The notes under the pieces are model-generated. The model did not search any database and was not told the origin of the DNA. It saw only the letters and a list, made by a program, of their open reading frames with translations. This document shows, in pieces, positions 57,435-64,000 of a stretch of 64,000 bases of DNA (within the stretch, counting starts at the first letter, position 1; each line of letters opens with the position of its first letter). The position numbers and the translations under genes were made by a program. This DNA comes from Tolypothrix sp. NIES-4075 (lineage in GTDB: Bacteria > Cyanobacteriota > Cyanobacteriia > Cyanobacteriales > Nostocaceae), in assembly GCF_002218085.1 (NCBI RefSeq), contig NZ_BDUC01000002.1:1-64000 (forward strand). Reading direction: 5' to 3'.

Positions 57435-59546
57435 TTAATTCGCTTTCACAGTGATTGTCACAGTTTTTGTCGTCCAGCCTCGATTTGAAGCCATAACTTG
57501 TACTTCACGGGTAGGAGGTATCTCATCAGGATCGGCACTAATAGCTTCCAGAAGTTTATCAAGTGGATCGCCACCGCCTCTTGGCGTGTTCTCGTCGTAT
57601 TCATCGAATGCTGCGTTTCTGGCTTGAATCGGTTTGTCGAGAGATGGTAATTCTAGCCAGCGAAACTTAGCAGGTCCAACTGTCGCAAATACCTTTAAGA
57701 TGTCTTTACCTTCTTGATACCCCTCTGGCAGTTTAAAACTTAAAGAAATCCATTCTTCTTGTCCGGGAGCAAAAGGTACAAAAGATGCCCCATCTTCTAA
57801 TATGTCAAATTGAGAAATAGCCCAATCTGATTGGAGATCCATGACGACAACATTCAGGTCTTGGTCAGACTCATTCTTGATATATAAAAATGTATTTTCT
57901 CCAGTTTGCAATGTTTGCTTAGTAGGGTCAGCTAATGGCTTTTTGTCTTTATCAGTTAACTGAACTACCAATTTGTTAGTTAAAACTGAAAGATTTTCCA
58001 GTTCTTGGACAGCCTGGTATTTAGTAAGATGAACTAAGCGCTTGACTACGTTTTCCGCTGCATCCGCATCGCCTACTAACAGCGCTGGTCGTAAATTGGG
58101 ATATGGCGTACCGTTGCGATCGCATATTTCATACTCGCCTGAAGTATTAATCGCAACTTGATAGTGTTCACCTTTAGATACTAACTCTACCCAACCTTTG
58201 CCAATTCTCGGAATCGCAGCTTTGACTGCTGTCAGTGCAGTTGTTTGAATTTTCAGCAATTCTGACGGTAAAACCTGATTTTTCGGTAGTTGATTGGTGG
58301 TATCTTCTTGTTTCTCAAACAAACGAACTCGCCGCACAAGTGCAATCGGGGCTGATAACATGATTGCCGGAGATGCTTGCTCAATATCTCCACTTCTCGA
58401 ATCTGGCTCGATCGCAGCCCAAGCGTCACCGGGAGTAATATCTGCCGTAACTTGGGCGATCGCTAATGGCTTGTTTTTCTCGCTAAAATCTGTTGTACCT
58501 GGTGCATAAATAGCAAATCTTGCCCCTTCACCAAGTCCCTGTGCTATACCTGCATCTAATTGCACCCGATTTCTAGCAGTATCTACCTTGAGAACATTTA
58601 CTGTATAATGTACGTTTGCGTAACTTCTGCCAAAAACTTGACGTTCACCCTCGCCAAATAGCATCGGCGTTTGGGTTTGAAATTGACTTTGGACTTTAGC
58701 GTAAACGCGATCGTAAAGTGATTTATATGTCAAGTCTGGACTTGGGTTATTTAAAGTATCTAGCATCCAGTAGGTAAGCGCTCCGTTACTCTCGTTACCA
58801 TTGAATACAGACTCAAAAGCATACTCCGAAGGGCGACAAGCTGCCAATAAAACATAATCTCGCGATTTTGGAAGCCAATCACCTGCATTAGCTTTGCGAG
58901 CTGTTCCCCCTGTAAGTTCAAGCCAGTTTTGGATCAATTCCTGACGGGATGCTACTAAGCTGTCTGTAGGTCGTGATGTCGTGTCCGGTTCTCCTTCCAA
59001 TCCTCGAATTGCCGTATCCCCTCGTGTAGTACCTCCAGAGTGACAGCTATCAAACACCACTGTCACAACTAACCCCTTATTCACCATCTTTTTCAGGAGT
59101 GTTGCAATTTCAACGTCTCGGAGATACCGTTGGTTTGTTTTGGCAATATCCATCGGTACAAGCGCTTCATCCGGTTGTCCCGCACCCTTTAATTCTGGAT
59201 AAATTGTCTTTGCACGTCCCCCATGACCAGAATAATGAATATAAACTTGGTCATCTTTTTGCGCTATCTCAGTAATGGCGTGAAACTTCGCTACGATATT
59301 TTCGTAAGTAGGCAATTGGTCTTGAGGTTCGGGTGGTTCCGTAGCATCGGTATTAGAAGATGTCAGCTTAAAGATTTGCTTCGGCTTCTGCGTCTTTTTG
59401 AGGTAATCTTCTACCCGTTTAATATCGCGTACACATCCTCCAAGGCTCGGATAAAAACTGCCATCTGGCAATTTACCTGGTAGATAGTAGTCAATACCAA
59501 TCAATAAAGCGTATAAGTTGGGTATTTGAGTTGTTTGTTCAGTCAT
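57435..59546 (-). CDS. metacaspase (caspase family, C14)
   Basis: A bacterial metacaspase of about 703 residues. The p20-like domain at residues 10-230 has the catalytic dyad His108 in IHYSGHGGRAK and Cys168 in VVFDSCHSGG. ALLIGIDYY is the first strand, and DYVLLAACRPSEYAFE lies near the substrate pocket. Metacaspases cut after Arg/Lys, usually with Ca2+. The C-terminal 400 residues include DUF4384-like beta-rich segments (VVQLTDKDKKPLADPTKQTLQTGENTFLYIKNESDQDLNVVVMDLQSDWAISQF) probably used for substrate or partner binding. The start is set at MTEQTTQIPNL; the frame extends 13 codons further. No signal peptide. Single gene on the minus strand. Confidence 0.92.
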   Translation of the reverse strand: MTEQTTQIPNLYALLIGIDYYLPGKLPDGSFYPSLGGCVRDIKRVEDYLKKTQKPKQIFKLTSSNTDATEPPEPQDQLPTYENIVAKFHAITEIAQKDDQVYIHYSGHGGRAKTIYPELKGAGQPDEALVPMDIAKTNQRYLRDVEIATLLKKMVNKGLVVTVVFDSCHSGGTTRGDTAIRGLEGEPDTTSRPTDSLVASRQELIQNWLELTGGTARKANAGDWLPKSRDYVLLAACRPSEYAFESVFNGNESNGALTYWMLDTLNNPSPDLTYKSLYDRVYAKVQSQFQTQTPMLFGEGERQVFGRSYANVHYTVNVLKVDTARNRVQLDAGIAQGLGEGARFAIYAPGTTDFSEKNKPLAIAQVTADITPGDAWAAIEPDSRSGDIEQASPAIMLSAPIALVRRVRLFEKQEDTTNQLPKNQVLPSELLKIQTTALTAVKAAIPRIGKGWVELVSKGEHYQVAINTSGEYEICDRNGTPYPNLRPALLVGDADAAENVVKRLVHLTKYQAVQELENLSVLTNKLVVQLTDKDKKPLADPTKQTLQTGENTFLYIKNESDQDLNVVVMDLQSDWAISQFDILEDGASFVPFAPGQEEWISLSFKLPEGYQEGKDILKVFATVGPAKFRWLELPSLDKPIQARNAAFDEYDENTPRGGGDPLDKLLEAISADPDEIPPTREVQVMASNRGWTTKTVTITVKAN

Positions 59547-59620
59547 CTTTGCTTTTTCATATTTACATCTTTTAAATTTATACAAGCTTGTTTTTGCGAA
59601 TTACGGAATTTTGAAAGACA

Positions 59621-59653
59621 ATATCCCCGACTTCTTAAAGAAGCCGGGGATAT
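59621..59653 (-). terminator. hairpin ATATCCCCG/CGGGGATAT
   Basis: ATATCCCCG-A-CTTCTT pairs with AAGAAG-C-CGGGGATAT with one mismatch. It lies between the secreted helical protein gene (stop at 59682) and the metacaspase start. It could end the former transcript, although the T run is weak. Confidence 0.5.
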
Positions 59654-59681
59654 GAAACTCAATACTTATCACTTTTAAGTT

Positions 59682-60131
59682 TTAATTCAAAGCTGCTTTA
59701 ACAGCCTCATCTACTTGATTTAAAGAATCTATTGCTTTTTCAATCAGTTTATCTTGTTGTTTTTCTGAATCAGTATCAACAGCATCGTTTAAAGCTTGTA
59801 TGGCATTTTCTATTTTGTTTGCACTATCAAGCATTCCGCCTTTTTTTAAAGCAGTGGCGGCATTTTTCAAATGCTCCATAGCATTGTCAAAATACTGTGC
59901 TGCATCTGCATCGCTTTTTGCATCAGCCGCATTGTTCATTGCTTCTAAAGCTGAATCGAGATTTTCGTCAGCATCTTTGACATACTTGGTTTTAATGTCA
60001 GCTAGCAAGATTGAAGAAGTGGAGTGATGATTTACGCTAACACTTGCTGCCATTGCTGGATTGGCAGATAAAAAACTAGCGATCGCTATATTGGATAGCA
60101 AAAATGTTCCTAGTAATTTTTTGATTTTCAT
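59682..60131 (-). CDS. secreted helical protein
   Basis: A 149-residue exported protein. The signal peptide is KIKKLLGTFLLSNIAIASFLSANPAMAA, with an AMA-A cleavage site at about residue 28. The mature part is almost all helix, with repeated Asp/Ala/Lys/Asn-rich units (EALDNAxxAKSDADAAQYFDNAMEHLKNAATALKKGG), like small periplasmic helical-repeat proteins. Metal or polyphosphate binding cannot be told. It is upstream of the metacaspase gene on the same strand, separated by a hairpin. Unrecognised family. Confidence 0.8.
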   Translation of the reverse strand: MKIKKLLGTFLLSNIAIASFLSANPAMAASVSVNHHSTSSILLADIKTKYVKDADENLDSALEAMNNAADAKSDADAAQYFDNAMEHLKNAATALKKGGMLDSANKIENAIQALNDAVDTDSEKQQDKLIEKAIDSLNQVDEAVKAALN

Positions 60132-60444
60132 TATTCAAAACCCCGGTTTTTCTTGATATAAACTTATGCCAATTAATCGAAAATTCTCTAATAAAGCTTA
60201 TTTGCTTTACTTCTGCGAAACTTCTACAACTTGGCATAATTATTCTTTTATCGTCAATATAAAAACACTAGTTTATCGACTTTTTATATTTCTTCTGCAA
60301 ATATACGGATATAACATTCGTAGTGAGCGCTGAAGCGCTCAATTCCTCATTATGAATATTAAAAAAGGATAGGTAAATTACCTATCCCCAAAATAATATA
60401 TTTAGGCTATTAACCCAGAAGTTAAGGCTTACTTAAGCTTTAAC
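60132..60444. other. intergenic region
   Basis: About 310 bp, AT-rich, between the secreted protein gene and ahcY. It contains the ahcY terminator at 60360-60387 and a short AGCGCT repeat (60325-60340, GAGCGCTGAAGCGCTC). No gene is supported. Confidence 0.5.
60360..60387 (-). terminator. intrinsic terminator of ahcY
   Basis: On the minus strand, GGATAGGTAA and its complement form a 10-bp stem (60367-60387), followed by TTTTTT. It is 57 bp after the ahcY stop. Confidence 0.8.
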
Positions 60445-61725
60445 TTAAGTTCCAGAAGTCCAAGAGTTGATGTACTCATCTTGATCTGCGGTCAGGGTAT
60501 CAATTTCAATTCCCATCGCTTGCAATTTCAACAAAGCAATATTTTTATCGACTTCGGTGGGAATTGAGTGTAAACCAGCTTGCAGCTTACCTTTATTTTT
60601 TACTAAATATTCAGCCGCTAAAGCTTGGTTGGCAAAGCTCATATCCATCACTGCACTGGGGTGTCCTTCCGCAGCAGCGAGGTTGATTAAGCGTCCTTCA
60701 CCGAGAACGACGATTGATTTGCCGCTGTTGAGGCGATATTCTTGAGTAAAAGGACGGACATTTTTAACTTCCGTTGCTTTTTCAGCCAAGGTTTTTAGGT
60801 CAATTTCCAAATCGAAGTGACCGGAGTTACAAACAATTGCGCCATCTTTCATGACATCGAAATGTTCGCCGCGAATGACGTGCTTGTTACCAGTAACTGT
60901 AATAAACAAATCGCCAACGGATGCAGCTTCCGCCATTGGTAGGACGCGGAAACCATCCATTACGGCTTCAATTGCTCTGATGGGGTCAATTTCGGTGACA
61001 ATTACGTTTGCACCGAGTCCGCGTGCGCGGAGTGCGGTTCCTTTACCACACCAGCCGTAACCAACTACGACAATGTTTTTACCAGCAAGCAGAACGTTGG
61101 TAGCGCGGATAATACCGTCTAAAGTTGATTGACCTGTACCGTAGCGGTTGTCAAAGAAGTGCTTGGTGTCAGCATCATTGACGTTCATCGCCGGGAATGT
61201 TAGCACACCGTCTCGGAACATGGCACGCAAGCGCACGATTCCGGTTGTGGTTTCTTCGGTGGTGCCAATCAAGTCAGCGATTTGATGCGGACGTTGTTGA
61301 ATTAAAGTTGCAACTACATCAGAACCGTCATCAATAATGATGTTGGGACGGTGATCTAAGGCTATTTGGACGTGACGGTGATAAGTGTCGTTATCTTCAC
61401 CTTTGATGGCAAAGACGGGAATATCGTAATCGGCGACGAGACACGCGGCTACGTCATCTTGAGTTGATAGGGGATTGCTAGCAATCAGGAGGGCATCTGC
61501 ACCACCTGCTTTGAGAGCGATCGCTAAATGCGCTGTTTCTGTTGTTACGTGGCAGCAAGCTGAAATCCGAATCCCTGCAAAGGGTTTCTCTTGGGCGAAG
61601 CGATCGCGAATTTGCCGCAATACTGGCATTTCGCGTCCAGCCCATTCTATGCGCTGTCTTCCCAAGGGAGCTAGGGCGAGGTCTTTAACCTCGTGCTTTA
61701 ATCGGGGAGAAGTTGCGGTCATCAA
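60445..61725 (-). CDS. ahcY: S-adenosylhomocysteine hydrolase
   Basis: Splits S-adenosylhomocysteine into adenosine and homocysteine, keeping SAM-dependent methylation going, in the cytosol with bound NAD+. The 426-residue length is of the bacterial type lacking the plant insert. Marks include GIRISACCHVTTETAHLAIALKAGGADALLIASNPLSTQDDVAA, FPAMNVNDADTKHFFDNRYGTGQSTLDGIIRATN (catalytic Asp, Lys, His region), VVVGYGWCGKGTA (NAD) and the C-terminal LTADQDEYINSW, where the usual tail is KxxHYRY-like. An 8-bp palindrome (61750-61769) lies 25 bp before the start. Confidence 0.96.
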   Translation of the reverse strand: MMTATSPRLKHEVKDLALAPLGRQRIEWAGREMPVLRQIRDRFAQEKPFAGIRISACCHVTTETAHLAIALKAGGADALLIASNPLSTQDDVAACLVADYDIPVFAIKGEDNDTYHRHVQIALDHRPNIIIDDGSDVVATLIQQRPHQIADLIGTTEETTTGIVRLRAMFRDGVLTFPAMNVNDADTKHFFDNRYGTGQSTLDGIIRATNVLLAGKNIVVVGYGWCGKGTALRARGLGANVIVTEIDPIRAIEAVMDGFRVLPMAEAASVGDLFITVTGNKHVIRGEHFDVMKDGAIVCNSGHFDLEIDLKTLAEKATEVKNVRPFTQEYRLNSGKSIVVLGEGRLINLAAAEGHPSAVMDMSFANQALAAEYLVKNKGKLQAGLHSIPTEVDKNIALLKLQAMGIEIDTLTADQDEYINSWTSGT

Positions 61726-61749
61726 AATTTCCTCAAAAATGTAAAAAAG

Positions 61750-61769
61750 GTACGTAATACTTTACGTAC
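61750..61769. promoter_or_regulatory. palindrome GTACGTAA-TACT-TTACGTAC before ahcY
   Basis: Perfect 8-bp arms with a 4-bp spacer, 25-44 bp upstream of the ahcY start on the minus strand. It may be an operator for a dimeric repressor. No protein can be assigned. Confidence 0.45.
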
Positions 61770-61908
61770 ATTAATAGAGTATTCCATGAATAGCTATGCT
61801 TAGTTAATTTTAAGCAACTAATCAAGGCTTCTTTGCACTAGCTTGACGTTTGAGGGGAATAATGTCAACTTTATTTACTTTTTCTTTGCCTTAACTTTAT
61901 GTTTGATC

Positions 61909-61975
61909 GGGGCATTGGGCATTGGGCATTGGGAATTGGGAATTGGGAATTGGTAATTTTCCATTCCCCATTACT
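61909..61975. repeat. GGGCATT / GGGAATT tandem repeats
   Basis: About eight units of GGGCATT then GGGAATT, ending in TTCCATTCCCCATTA, upstream of the MscS gene. Confidence 0.9.
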
Positions 61976-62165
61976 AATTTCTGTCTCATCTGTCTACGGA
62001 TAGATGAAAAATGCAAAAAATAAGTCTTTAGATTATAAAGATTTGTCAAAATTAAACTTTAGACAGGTACATTTACCCAGACTGATTTTGCACGATGGCT
62101 GTAGGTTTTGCTTTTTGGAGGTGTTTAGCGTGCGCTATAAATTTTTGGCTATGCCAGGTTACGCC

Positions 62166-63821
62166 ATGCGGGTTCTACGATATAAGCGCCTTCAAAAATT
62201 AATTTTGATTGCAATTGGGGCGATCGCCACTTTAATGGTTGTCACTAATTTTGACTTACCAAAAGCTACGGCGCAGATACCGTTTTTACCCGATCTGCAA
62301 TCACCCGAATTAGGAATTTCTGACACAGAAAAAACAATTGTCAATGACTCAATTTATTTGGATGGTCGGCGTTTATTTCAAATAGCGGACACAAGAGCAA
62401 ATCTTCCACAGCGTTTAGAAAATATCCAACAAGCTGTAGATACAATTAGCCAAAACTACTTTCAAACGCCTGATGCGAAGCTGAAAGTGCAGATAGACCA
62501 CGCTGCAAACGGTTCACCGATTATTCGCGTCAATGGCAATTATCTGATGACGGTAACACAAGAGGATGCCAACATCAGGCAACAAGACCCGGAAAGTTTG
62601 GCTGAAGAACTTAAGCAATTATTGCTGCAAAAATTACCACAGGCGAAACAAGAGCGAAAAACTGAGTTTTTAATCTACCAAGGTAAAATTGCTGCCGCAG
62701 CCGCACTGGGGATGATTGTCATCAGTTGGGGGATGTATAGGTGGCAATGCCGGTCTAGAAAAATTTCAGTACAGCCAACTCCCCCAGTTTCACCTGCGAC
62801 CAAACCGATTACGGTACAGCTGAATCGACAGCAAAATCGACATATTCAAGAAGCAAAGCGGCGACTGTTTCAGCTAGCGCAAGCAATGATTTGGGGAGGT
62901 GGCACTTTTTTCATCCTCGGTCTATTTCCCTACACGCGATCGCTTCAAATCGCAATCCTCAGAGCGGCGAAGATTCCTTTGCAAGTGGGTCTTGTGCTGC
63001 TGTTAACTTATGTGGCAGTGCGTCTTACCTATGCTTTAACTGACCGCTTCGCCTCTGCTTTAATCAACAGTAGTACTTTACTGACTCAGGAAACCACGGA
63101 ACGGCTACAGTTACGAGTTTCTACCATTTCCGGTGTGACTAAAAGTATTGCTACCTTTGCTTTGCTCATAGTTGCTACTTTATTAACCCTGACAGTATTG
63201 GGAATAGATGTTATTCCCTTGCTTGCTGGTGCCAGTTTAGTTGGTGTGGCACTGTCTTTAGCTTCCCAAAGTTTAATTAAAGACGCAATTAACGGCTTTT
63301 TGATTATCCTGGAAGACCAGTACGCCTTAGGCGATGTTATCACCGTGGGGCAAGTAGGCGGTTTAGTAGAAAACCTGAATCTGCGGATGACTCAGGTACG
63401 AGATTCAGAAGGACGCTTAATTACGATTCCCAATAGCGAAATTAAAATTGTTGCCAATCTTTCTAGTCGGTGGTCACGCGCAGACTTAAATATCCCCATT
63501 GGCTATCAAACCAATATTGACAAGGCTTTGAAATTGATTGAAGATGTTGCCCTAAAGATGGATCTAGATCCGATATGGCAAGAGCAAATTATAGAAACGC
63601 CGAAAGTTCTGGGAGTAGATAATTTTGGCGATCGCGGTTTGATAGTTCGTGTATGGATTAAGACACAGCCCCTCAAGCAATGGGATGTAGCGCGAGAATT
63701 TCGCCGTCGTTTGAAAATCGCCTTTGACAAAGCGGGAGTTTCTATTCCTTTGCCTCAACAAGCGATTTGGGTCAATGATGCTGAATTACTTAAATCTGAC
63801 TTTGATGGCAAGATGAATTAG
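62166..63821 (+). CDS. MscS-family mechanosensitive channel
   Basis: A small-conductance mechanosensitive channel homologue of about 551 residues. It has a Sec signal or first helix (LILIAIGAIATLMVVTNFDLPKATAQ), a periplasmic domain of about 130 residues and four to five membrane helices. The MscS core is LTVLGIDVIPLLAGASLVGVALSLASQSLIKDAINGFLIILEDQYALGDVITVG, with the pore helix TM3 and the beta domain FLIILEDQY. A C-terminal alpha/beta domain follows (VWIKTQPLKQWDVAREFRRRLKIAFDKAGVSIPLP). The ATG at 62166, after CCAGG, gives a clean signal peptide; the frame is open to 62004, and ATG 62151 is also possible. It releases solutes upon hypo-osmotic shock. Confidence 0.9.
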   Translation: MRVLRYKRLQKLILIAIGAIATLMVVTNFDLPKATAQIPFLPDLQSPELGISDTEKTIVNDSIYLDGRRLFQIADTRANLPQRLENIQQAVDTISQNYFQTPDAKLKVQIDHAANGSPIIRVNGNYLMTVTQEDANIRQQDPESLAEELKQLLLQKLPQAKQERKTEFLIYQGKIAAAAALGMIVISWGMYRWQCRSRKISVQPTPPVSPATKPITVQLNRQQNRHIQEAKRRLFQLAQAMIWGGGTFFILGLFPYTRSLQIAILRAAKIPLQVGLVLLLTYVAVRLTYALTDRFASALINSSTLLTQETTERLQLRVSTISGVTKSIATFALLIVATLLTLTVLGIDVIPLLAGASLVGVALSLASQSLIKDAINGFLIILEDQYALGDVITVGQVGGLVENLNLRMTQVRDSEGRLITIPNSEIKIVANLSSRWSRADLNIPIGYQTNIDKALKLIEDVALKMDLDPIWQEQIIETPKVLGVDNFGDRGLIVRVWIKTQPLKQWDVAREFRRRLKIAFDKAGVSIPLPQQAIWVNDAELLKSDFDGKMN

Positions 63822-63825
63822 TCAT

Positions 63826-63945
63826 TGGTAATTGGTAATGGGTAATTGCGAATGGGTAATGGCTAATTGGGAATGGGTAATAGGTAATAGGGAAGATGTA
63901 GCTTTGCATCCTTCCCTCTCCCCCTCTCCCCATCCCCCCAACTGC
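63826..63945. repeat. GGGTAAT heptamer and C-rich repeats
   Basis: About nine units of GGTAATT/GGGTAAT (63826-63892) followed by CCCTCTCCCCATCCCCCC (63912-63940) at the right end of the window. No gene is supported after 63821. Confidence 0.88.
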
Positions 63946-64000
63946 AAGGATCTAAATCAGGTGAGAAAACAAAAAATTCCGCCCCCTTGAGGAGTCCTTG

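Noticed and set aside
61726..62003. Possible SAH or SAM riboswitch before ahcY
   Set aside because: I could not find the conserved stems of known SAH/SAM riboswitches; only a simple palindrome and repeats are present.

Overview
This window comes from a filamentous, most likely heterocyst-forming cyanobacterium (order Nostocales). It carries psaE, ndhO, sbtA/sbtB, a cyanobacterial DUF3318 gene and SLH-domain porins. HIP1 palindromes (GCGATCGC) are frequent. Many gaps are filled with heptamer-type tandem repeats (CCCCATT, TTAGTTG, TAACTCC) that are typical of Nostoc, Calothrix and Scytonema relatives. No prophage, CRISPR array or rRNA operon was seen. The species cannot be named from the sequence alone.

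Layout. 1-1392: start of a leftward two-gene module (winged-helix protein, then a P-loop ATPase cut by the window edge). 1789-5940: lipoprotein, repeat protein, mdh, ndhO, a decayed methyltransferase, mutM and psaE. 6680-10026: coiled-coil protein, a CobT-like protein paired with a DUF2232 membrane protein, and a CRP regulator. 10582-15502: a large Hsp70-like protein and a sugar transferase, followed by a broken IS630 copy. 16777-21765: orphan ABC permease, 5-formyl-THF cyclo-ligase, orphan ABC ATPase and a divergent pair of peptidoglycan-active proteins. 22086-27693: phosphate block sphR-sphS-phoU plus phoX. 28117-33223: a second CRP-type regulator and tandem SLH porins. 36165-40410: lipase, catalase-related hemoprotein and cyclooxygenase-like heme dioxygenase, a probable oxylipin cluster. 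40506-44054: tRNA-Arg(CCG), M23 peptidase, trmFO and a MazEF-type pair. 44194-47479: a TetR/thioesterase/GST unit and sbtA-sbtB. 47690-49154: an IS200/IS605-type tnpB element. 49512-55744: peroxiredoxin-glutaredoxin fusion, alpha/beta hydrolase, epimerase, glutathione peroxidase, a histidine-kinase relic, GNAT, and a DnaJ-pentapeptide protein. 56064-57176: a small-RNA-like structure, an aromatic-rich leader peptide with a terminator, and aroF. 57435-63821: metacaspase, secreted helical protein, ahcY and an MscS channel.

The strongest regulatory find lies just upstream of aroF (DAHP synthase). A short ORF of about 20 codons with eight Phe/Trp/Tyr codons is followed by a potential antiterminator pairing and an intrinsic terminator. 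This has the architecture of ribosome-mediated attenuation. Immediately before it is a hairpin with a GGAAACA motif and a terminator that resembles the cyanobacterial Yfr2 small RNA family. The most interesting metabolic find is the lipase/catalase-related/dioxygenase cluster. It could release a fatty acid, dioxygenate it and cleave the hydroperoxide to volatile oxylipins.

A third theme is repeat-driven protein change. Low-complexity tandem repeats sit in frame inside mutM and the CobT-like gene, and appear to have altered the ends of aroF and a membrane protein. Several MITE-like inverted-repeat elements of about 120 bp, one broken IS and two gene relics (methyltransferase, histidine kinase) show ongoing remodelling.
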